Assembly (NCBI RefSeq): GCF_020510625.1
Contig: NZ_CP075191.1
Coordinates: 1,030,001-1,094,000 of the forward strand
DNA from: Ferribacterium limneticum
Lineage (GTDB): Bacteria; Pseudomonadota; Gammaproteobacteria; Burkholderiales; Rhodocyclaceae
Direction: 5' to 3'
DNA: 64,000 nucleotides
Shown one piece after another: positions 1-12,700 of the stretch (the first letter of the stretch is position 1; every line of letters begins with the position of its first letter). The notes under the pieces were generated by a model. That model was given only the letters and a program-made list of their open reading frames with translations. It was not told the DNA's origin and ran no database searches. The translations under genes and the position numbers were made by a program.

Positions 1-57
1 GCCTATCTGGTCAAGCCGGTGCTCAGGGCCAAGAGCGTGGCCTTGACGGAACGCTGA
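1..57 (+). CDS. C-terminal end of an upstream gene, possibly a receiver-domain protein
   Basis: An open frame enters the window at base 1 and ends at TGA 55-57. The last 18 residues contain the string YLVKP, which resembles the conserved Lys-Pro near the end of response-regulator receiver domains; that is a weak hint only. The stop overlaps the ATG of the next gene (ATGA-type overlap at 55-59), so the two are probably translationally coupled. A receiver or two-component protein next to a LuxR-type regulator would be a natural pair, but too little is visible to be sure. Confidence 0.4.
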   Translation, partial: AYLVKPVLRAKSVALTER

Positions 58-674
58 TGAATCACTACTTCGTTGATCGCGACGCGGCGCCCTTGCCGAC
101 CTGGCTGGCCGCTTTCCCGCAAGCCCGGGCATTGCGCCGGGACGAAAATATGGCGTTTCCCGCCGGCCAACCCGCGATTGTCTGGTATCGATGCCGGGCT
201 GGCGAATCCGTGGAATCGGTCTTGCATTTTCATGTTCATCAAGCCGGTCAGCGCGTGGTGCTGTTGGCAGATGAGCCGGATGAATCCGTCGTCGAGGCCG
301 CCCTGGCCCTGGGGGCCTCGGGCTGTTGCAACAGCCATGCGGCACCCGAGGTTCTGCGTCAGGTCGCACTGGTGGTCGAGAACGGCGGCTTGTGGGTTGG
401 CCAGTCGTTGTTGCTGCGCCTGGTCGGTGGGGCATCACGTGCCCTGGCGGCGAAATCTGAAAGACCGCCGCGGGTGAACTGGGCGACGCTGCTTTCCGAG
501 CGCGAGGTCCAGGTGGCCAGACTGGTTGCCGGTGGCGCCAGCAACCGTGAGGTGGCCGACCAGTTGTCGATTACCGAGCGGACGGTCAAGGCACACATGT
601 CGGCGATCTTTGAAAAGCTTGGTCTGCGCGATCGCTTGCAGCTCTCGCTGCACATCAATGGCGTAAATCTTTAA
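57..674 (+). CDS. LuxR-family transcriptional regulator
   Basis: A 205-residue protein with a C-terminal LuxR/GerE helix-turn-helix at about residues 145-203. The signature runs LLSEREVQVARLVAGGASN, then a recognition helix around ITERTVKAHMSAIFEKL. The N-terminal part has the size of a receiver-like domain but no obvious phospho-acceptor Asp, so it may be a degenerate receiver (NarL/FixJ-like layout). The gene overlaps the end of the preceding frame and is followed by an intrinsic terminator, then by the giant adhesin gene in the same direction. A role in controlling the adhesin is plausible from position alone and is inference. Confidence 0.8.
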   Translation: MNHYFVDRDAAPLPTWLAAFPQARALRRDENMAFPAGQPAIVWYRCRAGESVESVLHFHVHQAGQRVVLLADEPDESVVEAALALGASGCCNSHAAPEVLRQVALVVENGGLWVGQSLLLRLVGGASRALAAKSERPPRVNWATLLSEREVQVARLVAGGASNREVADQLSITERTVKAHMSAIFEKLGLRDRLQLSLHINGVNL

Positions 675-679
675 CGCCT

Positions 680-706
680 GAGCGTGGAATTACTCACGCT
701 TTTTTA
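680..706 (+). terminator. Intrinsic terminator after the LuxR-type gene
   Basis: The inverted repeat AGCGTG (681-686) and CACGCT (695-700) is followed directly by a run of T (700-705). This should end the regulator transcript and separates it from the adhesin gene, which then needs its own promoter in 707-790. Confidence 0.65.
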
Positions 707-758
707 CAATAACTGTACTTTGGTTCAATAGCCGGGAGGCACGGGCAGCCCTAGACTT

Positions 759-771
759 TTAGCATTGCTAA
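759..771. promoter_or_regulatory. Palindrome in the adhesin leader, possible operator
   Basis: A perfect 13-base palindrome, TTAGCA-T-TGCTAA, lies 20 bases before the GTG start of the adhesin gene. It sits in the only region (707-790) that can hold this gene's promoter. It could be a regulator site or part of the leader; no matching family consensus was recognised. Confidence 0.3.
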
Positions 772-790
772 TAGTGTCTGGAGTTTCACC

Positions 791-3700
791 GTGGCCCAAT
801 CCCAAATCATCGCTAAAGTTTCCGAACTGTCCGGTCAGGCGTTTGCCCGAGATAGCGCAGGAAACATGCGCCGCCTCAAGTTGGGTGACGTGATTCGCGA
901 AGGCGAGAGCGTGGTGGCGGCCGATGGGGCCAAACTTGTACTGGCGCTGGCCGATGGCCGTGAGATGAGCGTTCGCCCGGGCGAAACGGTCAGGCTGGAT
1001 GCCGAAGTGGCGGCTGCAGTGAAGCCGGATGCCGCCGACAGTGCCGTCGTCAATAACCAAGCCGGGTTCCAGAAAATCGCCAAGGCCCTGCAGTCGGGTG
1101 GCGACCTCGATGCGCTGCTTGAAGAAGAAGCACCGGCGGCCGGTCTGGTTGGTCAGGGTGGCAACGAAGGGCATACCTTTGTCGAACTCCTGCGTATCGT
1201 CGAAACGGTCGATCCGCTGGCCTATCAGTTTGGGACCAATCGCGGTCGGCCGATCGAGACCATTGAAGGGGCGCCTGTCACGGTGGCTGCTGCCGGTGAG
1301 CCGGAGCAAGTCCTTTTCGCGCGCAACGATGCCAATGCAGTGAGCGAGTTGGTCGATAGCGCCGCAGCCAGCAAGGTCAGCGGCAATGTGTTGGCGGCTG
1401 GTGCGGTAAGCGATGTTGCCGACAGCGGTTTGCCGGGGGCTGTGCTGGCTGTGACCCAGATTCGCTTCGGGGCGACTGTTGCCGCACCGGGCAGCGTCAT
1501 TGCGCTGGCGCACGGAACGCTGGTGGTTGCTGCCGATGGTTCCTATACCTATACGCTCAGCAATACCGATCCAGCAGTCAATGCCCTCAATGTCGGTGAC
1601 CAGCTTTCCGAGCAGGTGACCTACACGATCACCGACGGCCTGGGCCATACGGCGCAGGCAAACCTGACCCTGACCATCAATGGGGCGAACGACTCGCCGA
1701 CGGCGACACCCTCTGTGACGCCAATCGTGGCCGTGGAGGATAGTTCCGTTGCGGTGCCGGTCGGCGGTAGCGATCCGGATAGTCCGATCGCTTTCGTCAC
1801 GGTAACGACTCTGCCGACTGATGGCGTTCTGCTCAAACCAGATGGCACGCCGGTGGTTGCTGGCGAAGCGATTCCCGTTGATCCGGTCACGCACCAGGCA
1901 CTGCTCACTTTCGTCCCGAGTGCAAATTTCAGCGGCCCGGTTTCCTTCCCCTTCACCGTGACCGATACCGGCGGGCTGACTTCCGCTCAGGCGACCCAGC
2001 AAATTGACGTTAACCCAGTCAACGATCCGCCGGTTGCCGTCGTCATTCCAGCTTCGGGCGACGAAGATACCGCGATCACCATCAACCTGTCGGGTACCGA
2101 CATTGATGGCAGCATCAAGAGCGTAACGGTGACCACCCTGCCGCCAGCCACTCAGGGCGTCCTCTACCTGCCGGACGGCACCACACCAGTCACGGCGAAC
2201 ACCCCGCTCAACCCGAGCGATGCCGCTGGCCTGATCTTCAAGCCCGCTGCGGACTTCAACGGCACGGTCAACATTCCGTTCACCGTTACCGACAACAACA
2301 ACGCCACCTCGGCTCTGGCGATGGCACCGATCACTGTCAATCCGGTCAACGATCCCCCGGTCGCAGTCGTTACCCCGGCTGCCGGCAACGAAGAGAGTCC
2401 GATTCCGGTCAGCCTGACCGGTACCGATGTCGACGGCAGCATCCAGCATGTCACCGTGACCACCCTGCCGCCAGCCACTCAGGGCGTTCTCTACCTGCCG
2501 GACGGCACCACGCCAGTCACGGCGAACACCCCGCTCAGCCCAAGCGATGCCGCTGGCCTGATCTTCAAACCGGCCGCAGACTTCAACGGCACGGTCAATA
2601 TTCCGTTCACCGTCACCGATAACAGCAACGTTACCTCGGCTTCAGCCACCACACCGATTACGGTCAATCCGATCAACGATCCCCCGGTTGCTGTCGTGAC
2701 GCCAGCCTCGGGCGATGAAGATACGCCGATCCCGGTCAGCCTGACCGGCACCGACATCGACGGCACCATCCAGTACGTCACCGTGACCACCCTGCCGCCG
2801 GCCGGCCAGGGCGTCCTCTACCTGGCCGACGGCACCACGCCGGTTGTGGCTGGCGCCCAGCTGACGCCGACTGAAGCCGCTGGTCTGGTTTTCCAGCCGG
2901 CCCCTGACTTTAACGGCACGGTGAATATTCCATTCACCGTTACCGATAACGAAAACGGCACCTCGCCGCAGGCCACCGCAGCGATCAGCGTCAATCCGGT
3001 CAACGACCTGCCGGTCGGTGTCACCGCTCCGGCTGTCGGCAACGAAGATAGCCCGATCCCGGTCAGCCTGAGCGGCACCGACATCGACGGCACCATCCAG
3101 TACGTCACCGTGACCACCCTGCCGCCGGCCGGTCAGGGCGTCCTCTACCTGGCCGACGGCACCACCCCGGTGGTGGCTGGCGCCCAGCTGACGCCGACTG
3201 AAGCCGCCGGTCTGATCTTCCAGCCGGCGCCCGACTTCAATGGCACGGTCAACATTCCATTCACCGTCACCGACAACAACAACGCCACCTCAGCCCCGGC
3301 CAATGCGCAGGTCACGGTTACCCCGATCAACGACCTGCCGGTTGCTGTCGCTACTTCCGCTGCGGGCAACGAAGGCAGCCTGATTCCGGTCAGCCTGACC
3401 GGCACCGACATCGACGGCATCATCCAGTCTGTCACTGTCACGACCCTGCCGCCAGCCGGTCAGGGCGTCCTCTATCTGGCCGACGGCACCACCCCGGTGG
3501 TGGCTGGCGCCCAACTGACGCCGAGCCAGGCTGCCGGTCTGATCTTCCAGCCGGCTGGCGGGTTTAACGGTACTGTCAGCCTCTCGTTCACCGTCACTGA
3601 CAACGAAAGCGCCACCTCAACCCTGGCCAACGCGCTGATCATCATTAATCCAGTGAACGACCCGACCCTGATCACCGGCGGCACCAGCGGTGCCGGCAAC

Positions 3701-6700
3701 GAAGACACCGGGATCAGCGGCACGCTGACCGCCACCGACGCCGACGGCCTCGCTGACGGCAGCGTCTACACCGTCAGCACCAACGCCGGCCACGGCACGG
3801 CCAGCATCGACCCGGCCACCGGCACCTGGCACTACACCCCGGTCGGCGACTACAACGGCGCCGACAGCTTCACGGTGAGCCTCACCGACGACGCCGGCAA
3901 CACCACGACGCAAGTCATCAGCCTGACCATCGCCGCCGTGGCCGACATCCAGAACGACAACCTGAGCACCACCGAAGACACCGCCGTCACCATCCTCGCC
4001 AGCGACCTGCTCGGCAATGACAGCTTCGAAGGCAGCCCGGTCGTCACCGCCGTCGGCAGCGCCGCCCACGGCACCGTCGCCCTGGTTGGCGGCAACCTGA
4101 CCTACACCCCGACCGGCAACTACAACGGCCCGGACAGCTTCACCTACACGGTGACCAGCCCGACCGGCGTCACCGAAACGGCGACCGTGAACGTCACCGT
4201 CACCCCGGCCAACGATGCGCCGGTTGCCGGCGACGACAGCGCCAGCACGGCCATCAACCAGCCGGTGACGATTGACGTCAAAGCCAACGACAGCGACCCG
4301 GACAACGCGAACAATCAACTCACCGTCAGCAACCCGCTCGTAGACCCGACGAAGGGCAGCGTCACGCTCAATCCGGACGGCACGCTCACCTTCACTCCGG
4401 TCAGCAACATCACCGGCCCGGTCACCATTACCTACACCCTGACCGATCCGGACGGACTGACTGACACCGCGACGGTCACCATCAACGTCGGCACCAACAC
4501 CGCGCCGGCCGGCACCGACAACAGCTTCACCTTTGCCGAAGACAGCAGCCAGGCCTTCACTGCCGCCGCCTTCGGCTTCACCGATGCCGACCTGGGTCAG
4601 ACCCTGCAAGCCGTGCGTATCGACAGTCTGCCGGCGACTGGTAGCCTGACGCTGAACGGCGCAGCCGTCAGCGCCGGACAAATCATCGCCGCCGGCGACC
4701 TGGCCCAACTCCTCTACACACCGCTGCCGAACGGTAACGGTGCGCCGTACGCCAGCTTCAGCTTCTCCGTGCAAGATAGTGCCGGCGCCTTTGACAACGC
4801 ACCGAACACCATTACGCTCAACGTCACCCCGGTCAACGACCTGCCATTCTCCACGCCGACGACCGTCAATATCGCCGAAGATCAGACCTATGTTCTGGGC
4901 AGCAGCGATTTCGCCATGAGCGACATTGACGGCACGATCGTCTCGGTCCATGTTGGCTCCGCCTCGGGCGGCGTCCTCCAGCAACTCGTTGGTGGCGTGT
5001 GGACCACGCTGACGATACCGGTCGGTGTCGGCATCGATGTCGCCAAGTCAGTCATCGATGCCGGGGAACTCAGATTTGTTCCGGTTGATGACCTGAACGG
5101 AAACGCCGTCGCTGGCATCAGCTACAAGCCGGTTGATGATCTGGGTGGTTCCCGCGCTGTATTTACGCAAGTCGCCATTCGCATCGCCGCCGTCGCCGAC
5201 ATCCAGAACGACAACCTGAGCACCACCGAAGACACCGCCGTCACCATCCTCGCCAGCGACCTGCTCGGCAATGACAGCTTCGAAGGCAGCCCGGTCGTCA
5301 CCGCCGTCGGCAGCGCCGCCCACGGCACCGTCGCCCTGGTTGGCGGCAACCTGACCTACACCCCGAACGGCAACTACAACGGCCCGGACAGCTTCACCTA
5401 CACGGTGACCAGCCCGACCGGCGTCACCGAAACGGCCACCGTCAACGTCACCGTCACCCCGGCCAACGATGCGACCACCGTCACCGGCGGCACCTCGGGT
5501 GCCGGCAACGAAGACACCACGATCAGCGGCACGCTGACCGCCACCGACGCCGACGGCCTCGCTGACGGCAGCGTCTACACCGTCAGCACCAACGCCGGTC
5601 ACGGCACGGCCAGCATCGACCCGGCCACCGGCGCCTGGCACTACACCCCGGTCGGCGACTACAACGGCGCCGACAGCTTCACGGTCAGCCTCACCGACGA
5701 CGCCGGCAACACCACGACGCAAGTCATCAGCCTGACCATCGCCGCCGTGGCCGACATCCAGAACGACAACCTGAGCACCACCGAAGACACCGCCGTCACC
5801 ATCCTCGCCAGCGACCTGCTCGGCAATGACAGCTTCGAAGGCAGCCCGGTCGTCACCGCCGTCGGCAGCGCCGCCCACGGCACCGTCGCCCTGGTTGGCG
5901 GCAACCTGACCTACACCCCCGATGCCAACTACAACGGCCCGGACAGCTTCACCTACACGGTGACCAGCCCGACCGGCGTCACCGAAACGGCGACCGTCAA
6001 CGTCACCGTCACCCCGGCCAACGATGCGACCACCGTCACCGGCGGCACCTCGGGTGCCGGCAACGAAGACAACACGATCAGCGGCACGCTGACCGCCACC
6101 GACGCCGACGGCCTCGCTGACGGCAGCGTCTACACCGTCAGCACCAACGCCGGCCACGGCACGGCCAGCATCGACCCGGCCACCGGCGCCTGGCACTACA
6201 CCCCGGTCGGCGACTACAACGGCGCCGACAGCTTCACGGTCAGCCTCACCGACGACGCCGGCAACACCACGACGCAAGTCATCAGCCTGACCATCGCCGC
6301 CGTGGCCGACATCCAGAACGACAACCTGAGCACCACCGAAGACACCGCCGTCACCATCCTCGCCAGCGACCTGCTCGGCAATGACAGCTTCGAAGGCAGC
6401 CCGGTCGTCACCGCGGTCGGCAGCGCCGCCCACGGCACCGTCGCCCTGGTTGGCGGCAACCTGACCTACACCCCGAACGGCAACTACAACGGCCCGGACA
6501 GCTTCACCTACACGGTGACCAGCCCGACCGGCGTCACCGAAACGGCGACCGTCAACGTCACCGTCACCCCGGCCAACGATGCGACCACCGTCACCGGCGG
6601 CACCTCGGGTGCCGGCCACGAAGACACCGCGATCAGCGGCACGCTGACCGCCACCGACGCCGACGGCCTCACTGACGGCAGCGTCTACACCGTCAGCACC

Positions 6701-9700
6701 AACGCCGGTCACGGCACGGCCAGCATCGACCCGGCCACCGGCGCCTGGCACTACACCCCGGTCGGCGACTACAACGGCGCCGACAGCTTCACGGTCAGCC
6801 TCACCGACGACGCCGGCAACACCACGACGCAAGTCATCAGCCTGACCATCGCCGCCGTGGCCGACATCCAGAACGACAACCTGAGCACCACCGAAGACAC
6901 CGCCGTCACCATCCTCGCCAGCGACCTGCTCGGCAATGACAGCTTCGAAGGCAGCCCGGTCGTCACCGCCGTCGGCAGCGCCGCCCACGGCACCGTCGCC
7001 CTGGTTGGCGGCAACCTGACCTACACCCCGAACGGCAACTACAACGGCCCGGACAGCTTCACCTACACGGTGACCAGCCCGACCGGCGTCACCGAAACGG
7101 CCACCGTCAACGTCACCGTCACCCCGGCCAACGATGCGACCACCGTCACCGGCGGCACCTCGGGTGCCGGCAACGAAGACACCACGATCAGCGGCACGCT
7201 GACCGCCACCGACGCCGACGGCCTCGCTGACGGCAGCGTCTACACCGTCAGCACCAACGCCGGTCACGGCACGGCCAGCATCGACCCGGCCACCGGCGCC
7301 TGGCACTACACCCCGGTCGGCGACTACAACGGCGCCGACAGCTTCACGGTCAGCCTCACCGACGACGCCGGCAACACCACGACGCAAGTCATCAGCCTGA
7401 CCATCGCCGCCGTGGCCGACATCCAGAACGACAACCTGAGCACCACCGAAGACACCGCCGTCACCATCCTCGCCAGCGACCTGCTCGGCAATGACAGCTT
7501 CGAAGGCAGCCCGGTCGTCACCGCGGTCGGCAGCGCCGCCCACGGCACCGTCGCCCTGGTTGGCGGCAACCTGACCTACACCCCGAACGGCAACTACAAC
7601 GGCCCGGACAGCTTCACCTACACGGTGACCAGCCCGACCGGCGTCACCGAAACGGCGACCGTCAACGTCACCGTCACCCCGGCCAACGATGCGACCACCG
7701 TCACCGGCGGCACCTCGGGTGCCGGCCACGAAGACACCGCGATCAGCGGCACGCTGACCGCCACCGACGCCGACGGCCTCACTGACGGCAGCGTCTACAC
7801 CGTCAGCACCAACGCCGGTCACGGCACGGCCAGCATCGACCCGGCCACCGGCGCCTGGCACTACACCCCGGTCGGCGACTACAACGGCGCCGACAGCTTC
7901 ACGGTCAGCCTCACCGACGACGCCGGCAACACCACGACGCAAGTCATCAGCCTGACCATCGCCGCCGTGGCCGACATCCAGAACGACAACCTGAGCACCA
8001 CCGAAGACACCGCCGTCACCATCCTCGCCAGCGACCTGCTCGGCAATGACAGCTTCGAAGGCAGCCCGGTCGTCACCGCCGTCGGCAGCGCCGCCCACGG
8101 CACCGTCGCCCTGGTTGGCGGCAACCTGACCTACACCCCCGATGCCAACTACAACGGCCCGGACAGCTTCACCTACACGGTGACCAGCCCGACCGGCGTC
8201 ACCGAAACGGCGACCGTCAACGTCACCGTCACCCCGGCCAACGATGCGACCACCGTCACCGGCGGCACCTCGGGTGCCGGCAACGAAGACAACACGATCA
8301 GCGGCACGCTGACCGCCACCGACGCCGACGGCCTCGCTGACGGCAGCGTCTACACCGTCAGCACCAACGCCGGTCACGGCACGGCCAGCATCGACCCGGC
8401 CACCGGCGCCTGGCACTACACCCCGGTCGGCGACTACAACGGCGCCGACAGCTTCACGGTCAGCCTCACCGACGACGCCGGCAACACCACGACGCAAGTC
8501 ATCAGCCTGACCATCGCCGCCGTGGCCGACATCCAGAACGACAACCTGAGCACCACCGAAGACACCGCCGTCACCATCCTCGCCAGCGACCTGCTCGGCA
8601 ATGACAGCTTCGAAGGCAGCCCGGTCGTCACCGCGGTCGGCAGCGCCGCCCACGGCACCGTCGCCCTGGTTGGCGGCAACCTGACCTACACCCCGACCGG
8701 CAACTACAACGGCCCGGACAGCTTCACCTACACGGTGACCAGCCCGACCGGCGTCACCGAAACGGCCACCGTCAACGTCACCGTCACCCCGGCCAACGAT
8801 GCGACCACCGTCACCGGCGGCACCTCGGGTGCCGGCAACGAAGACAACACGATCAGCGGCACGCTGACCGCCACCGACGCCGACGGCCTCGCTGACGGCA
8901 GCGTCTACACCGTCAGCACCAACGCCGGCCACGGCACGGCCAGCATCGACCCGGCCACCGGCGCCTGGCACTACACCCCGGTCGGCGACTACAACGGCGC
9001 CGACAGCTTCACGGTCAGCCTCACCGACGACGCCGGCAACACCACGACGCAAGTCATCAGCCTGACCATCGCCGCCGTGGCCGACATCCAGAACGACAAC
9101 CTGACCACCGCCGAAGACACCGCCGTCACCATCCTGGCGACCAGCCTGCTCGCCAATGACAACTTTGAAGGCAGCCCGGTCGTCACCGCGGTCGGCAGCG
9201 CCGCCCACGGCACCGTCGCCCTGGTTGGCGGCAACCTGACCTACACCCCGACCGGCAACTACAACGGCCCGGACAGCTTCACCTACACGGTGACCAGCCC
9301 GACCGGCGTCACCGAAACGGCGACCGTCAACGTCACCGTCACCCCGGCCAACGACCCGACCCTGATCACTGGCGGCACCAGCGGTGCCGGCAACGAAGAC
9401 ACCACGATCAGCGGCACGCTGACCGCCACCGACGCCGACGGCCTCGCTGACGGCACGGTCTACACCGTCAGCACCAACGCCGGCCACGGCACGGCCAGCA
9501 TCGACCCGGCCACCGGCACCTGGAACTACACCCCGGTCGGCGACTACCACGGCGCCGACAGCTTCACGGTCAGCCTCACCGACGACGCCGGCAACACCAC
9601 GACGCAAGTCATCAGCCTGACCATCGCCGCCGTGGCCGACATCCAGAACGACAACCTGAGCACCACCGAAGACACCGCCGTCACCATCCTCGCCAGCGAC

Positions 9701-12700
9701 CTGCTCGGCAATGACAGCTTCGAAGGCAGCCCGGTCGTCACCGCCGTCGGCAGCGCCGCCCACGGCACCGTCGCCCTGGTTGGCGGCAACCTGACCTACA
9801 CCCCGAACGGCAACTACAACGGCCCGGACAGCTTCACCTACACGGTGACCAGCCCGACCGGCGTCACCGAAACGGCCACCGTCAACGTCACCGTCACCCC
9901 GGCCAACGATGCGACCACCGTCACCGGCGGCACCTCGGGTGCCGGCAACGAAGACACCACGATCAGCGGCACGCTGACCGCCACCGACGCCGACGGCCTC
10001 GCTGACGGCAGCGTCTACACCGTCAGCACCAACGCCGGCCACGGCACGGCCAGCATCGACCCGGCCACCGGCGCCTGGCACTACACCCCGGTCGGCGACT
10101 ACAACGGCGCCGACAGCTTCACGGTCAGCCTCACCGACGACGCCGGCAACACCACGACGCAAGTCATCAGCCTGACCATCGCCGCCGTGGCCGACATCCA
10201 GAACGACAACCTGAGCACCACCGAAGACACCGCCGTCACCATCCTCGCCAGCGACCTGCTCGGCAATGACAGCTTCGAAGGCAGCCCGGTCGTCACCGCC
10301 GTCGGCAGCGCCGCCCACGGCACCGTCGCCCTGGTTGGCGGCAACCTGACCTACACCCCGACCGGCAACTACAACGGCCCGGACAGCTTCACCTACACGG
10401 TGACCAGCCCGACCGGCGTCACCGAAACGGCGACCGTGAACGTCACCGTCACCCCGGCCAACGATGCGCCGGTTGCCGGCGACGACAGCGCCAGCACGGC
10501 CATCAACCAGCCGGTGACGATTGACGTCAAAGCCAACGACAGCGACCCGGACAACGCGAACAATCAACTCACCGTCAGCAACCCGCTCGTAGACCCGACG
10601 AAGGGCAGCGTCACGCTCAATCCGGACGGCACGCTCACCTTCACTCCGGTCAGCAACATCACCGGCCCGGTCACCATTACCTACACCCTGACCGATCCGG
10701 ACGGACTGACTGACACCGCGACGGTCACCATCAACGTCGGCACCAACACCGCGCCGGCCGGCACCGACAACAGCTTCACCTTTGCCGAAGACAGCAGCCA
10801 GGCCTTCACTGCCGCCGCCTTCGGCTTCACCGATGCCGACCTGGGTCAGACCCTGCAAGCCGTGCGTATCGACAGTCTGCCGGCGACTGGTAGCCTGACG
10901 CTGAACGGCGCAGCCGTCAGCGCCGGACAAATCATCGCCGCCGGCGACCTGGCCCAACTCCTCTACACACCGCTGCCGAACGGTAACGGTGCGCCGTACG
11001 CCAGCTTCAGCTTCTCCGTGCAAGATAGTGCCGGCGCCTTTGACAACGCACCGAACACCATTACGCTCAACGTCACCCCGGTCAACGACCTGCCATTCTC
11101 CACGCCGACGACCGTCAATATCGCCGAAGATCAGACCTATGTTCTGGGCAGCAGCGATTTCGCCATGAGCGACATTGACGGCACGATCGTCTCGGTCCAT
11201 GTTGGCTCCGCCTCGGGCGGCGTCCTCCAGCAACTCGTTGGTGGCGTGTGGACCACGCTGACGATACCGGTCGGTGTCGGCATCGATGTCGCCAAGTCAG
11301 TCATCGATGCCGGGGAACTCAGATTTGTTCCGGTTGATGACCTGAACGGAAACGCCGTCGCTGGCATCAGCTACAAGCCGGTTGATGATCTGGGTGGTTC
11401 CCGCGCTGTATTTACGCAAGTCGCCATTCGCATCGCCGCCGTCGCCGACATCCAGAACGACAACCTGACCACCGCCGAAGACACCGCCGTCACCATCCTC
11501 GCCAGCGACCTGCTCGGCAATGACAGCTTCGAAGGCAGCCCGGTCGTCACCGCGGTCGGCAGCGCCGCCCACGGCACCGTCGCCCTGGTTGGCGGCAACC
11601 TGACCTACACCCCGACCGGCAACTACAACGGCCCGGACAGCTTCACCTACACGGTGACCAGCCCGACCGGCGTCACCGAAACGGCCACCGTCAACGTCAC
11701 CGTCACCCCGGCCAACGATGCGACCACCGTCACCGGCGGCACCTCGGGTGCCGGCAACGAAGACAACACGATCAGCGGCACGCTGACCGCCACCGACGCC
11801 GACGGCCTCGCTGACGGCAGCGTCTACACCGTCAGCACCAACGCCGGCCACGGCACGGCCAGCATCGACCCGGCCACCGGCGCCTGGCACTACACCCCGG
11901 TCGGCGACTACAACGGCGCCGACAGCTTCACGGTCAGCCTCACCGACGACGCCGGCAACACCACGACGCAAGTCATCAGCCTGACCATCGCCGCCGTGGC
12001 CGACATCCAGAACGACAACCTGAGCACCACCGAAGACACCGCCGTCACCATCCTCGCCAGCGACCTGCTCGGCAATGACAGCTTCGAAGGCAGCCCGGTC
12101 GTCACCGCCGTCGGCAGCGCCGCCCACGGCACCGTCGCCCTGGTTGGCGGCAACCTGACCTACACCCCGAACGGCAACTACAACGGCCCGGACAGCTTCA
12201 CCTACACGGTGACCAGCCCGACCGGCGTCACCGAAACGGCCACCGTCAACGTCACCGTCACCCCGGCCAACGATGCGCCGGTTGTGGGTAACGCATCTGT
12301 TACCGTATCCGAAGAAGGTCTGGCTGGTGGCATTGCCGATGGGGATGGCAATCCAACTGACAGTACTAATCTGACTGTACGCTCGGGTACTCTGAGCGTG
12401 CTTGATATCGATAGCGCTGTTTCAGTTTCCTTGCTGCAACCGTTGAGCGCATTGACGGCGGGTGGCGTTGCAGTAACGTGGAGTGGCTCCGGAACCCAAA
12501 CATTGATCGGTTCCGCTGGTGGTATTGAGGTGCTGCGAGCCACCATCGACAACGCCGGGAATTACACGGTGACGCTCTCCAAAGCCATTGATCACGAGGC
12601 CGGTAATGATGAGAACATCGCAGCCATCGAGCTCCGTGTTTCGGTCAGTGATGGGGTTGCGGCACCGGTTCTAGGCAATCTGACGGTGAATATTGAGGAC

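Noticed and set aside
725..2449. 574-codon minus-strand frame opposite the start of the adhesin
   Set aside because: Arg-rich composition and no domain; the sense strand carries the retention module with strong family similarity.
3617..4984. 455-codon minus-strand frame, and a similar one at 11297-12127
   Set aside because: Antisense shadows of the same repeat block; copies are explained by the duplication of the sense gene.
5048..11233. 2061-codon open frame on the minus strand across the adhesin repeats
   Set aside because: It is the antisense shadow of the GC-rich repeated units; its residues are a Gly/Asp/Val/Arg-rich periodic string with the same 185-residue period, and it has no independent features.
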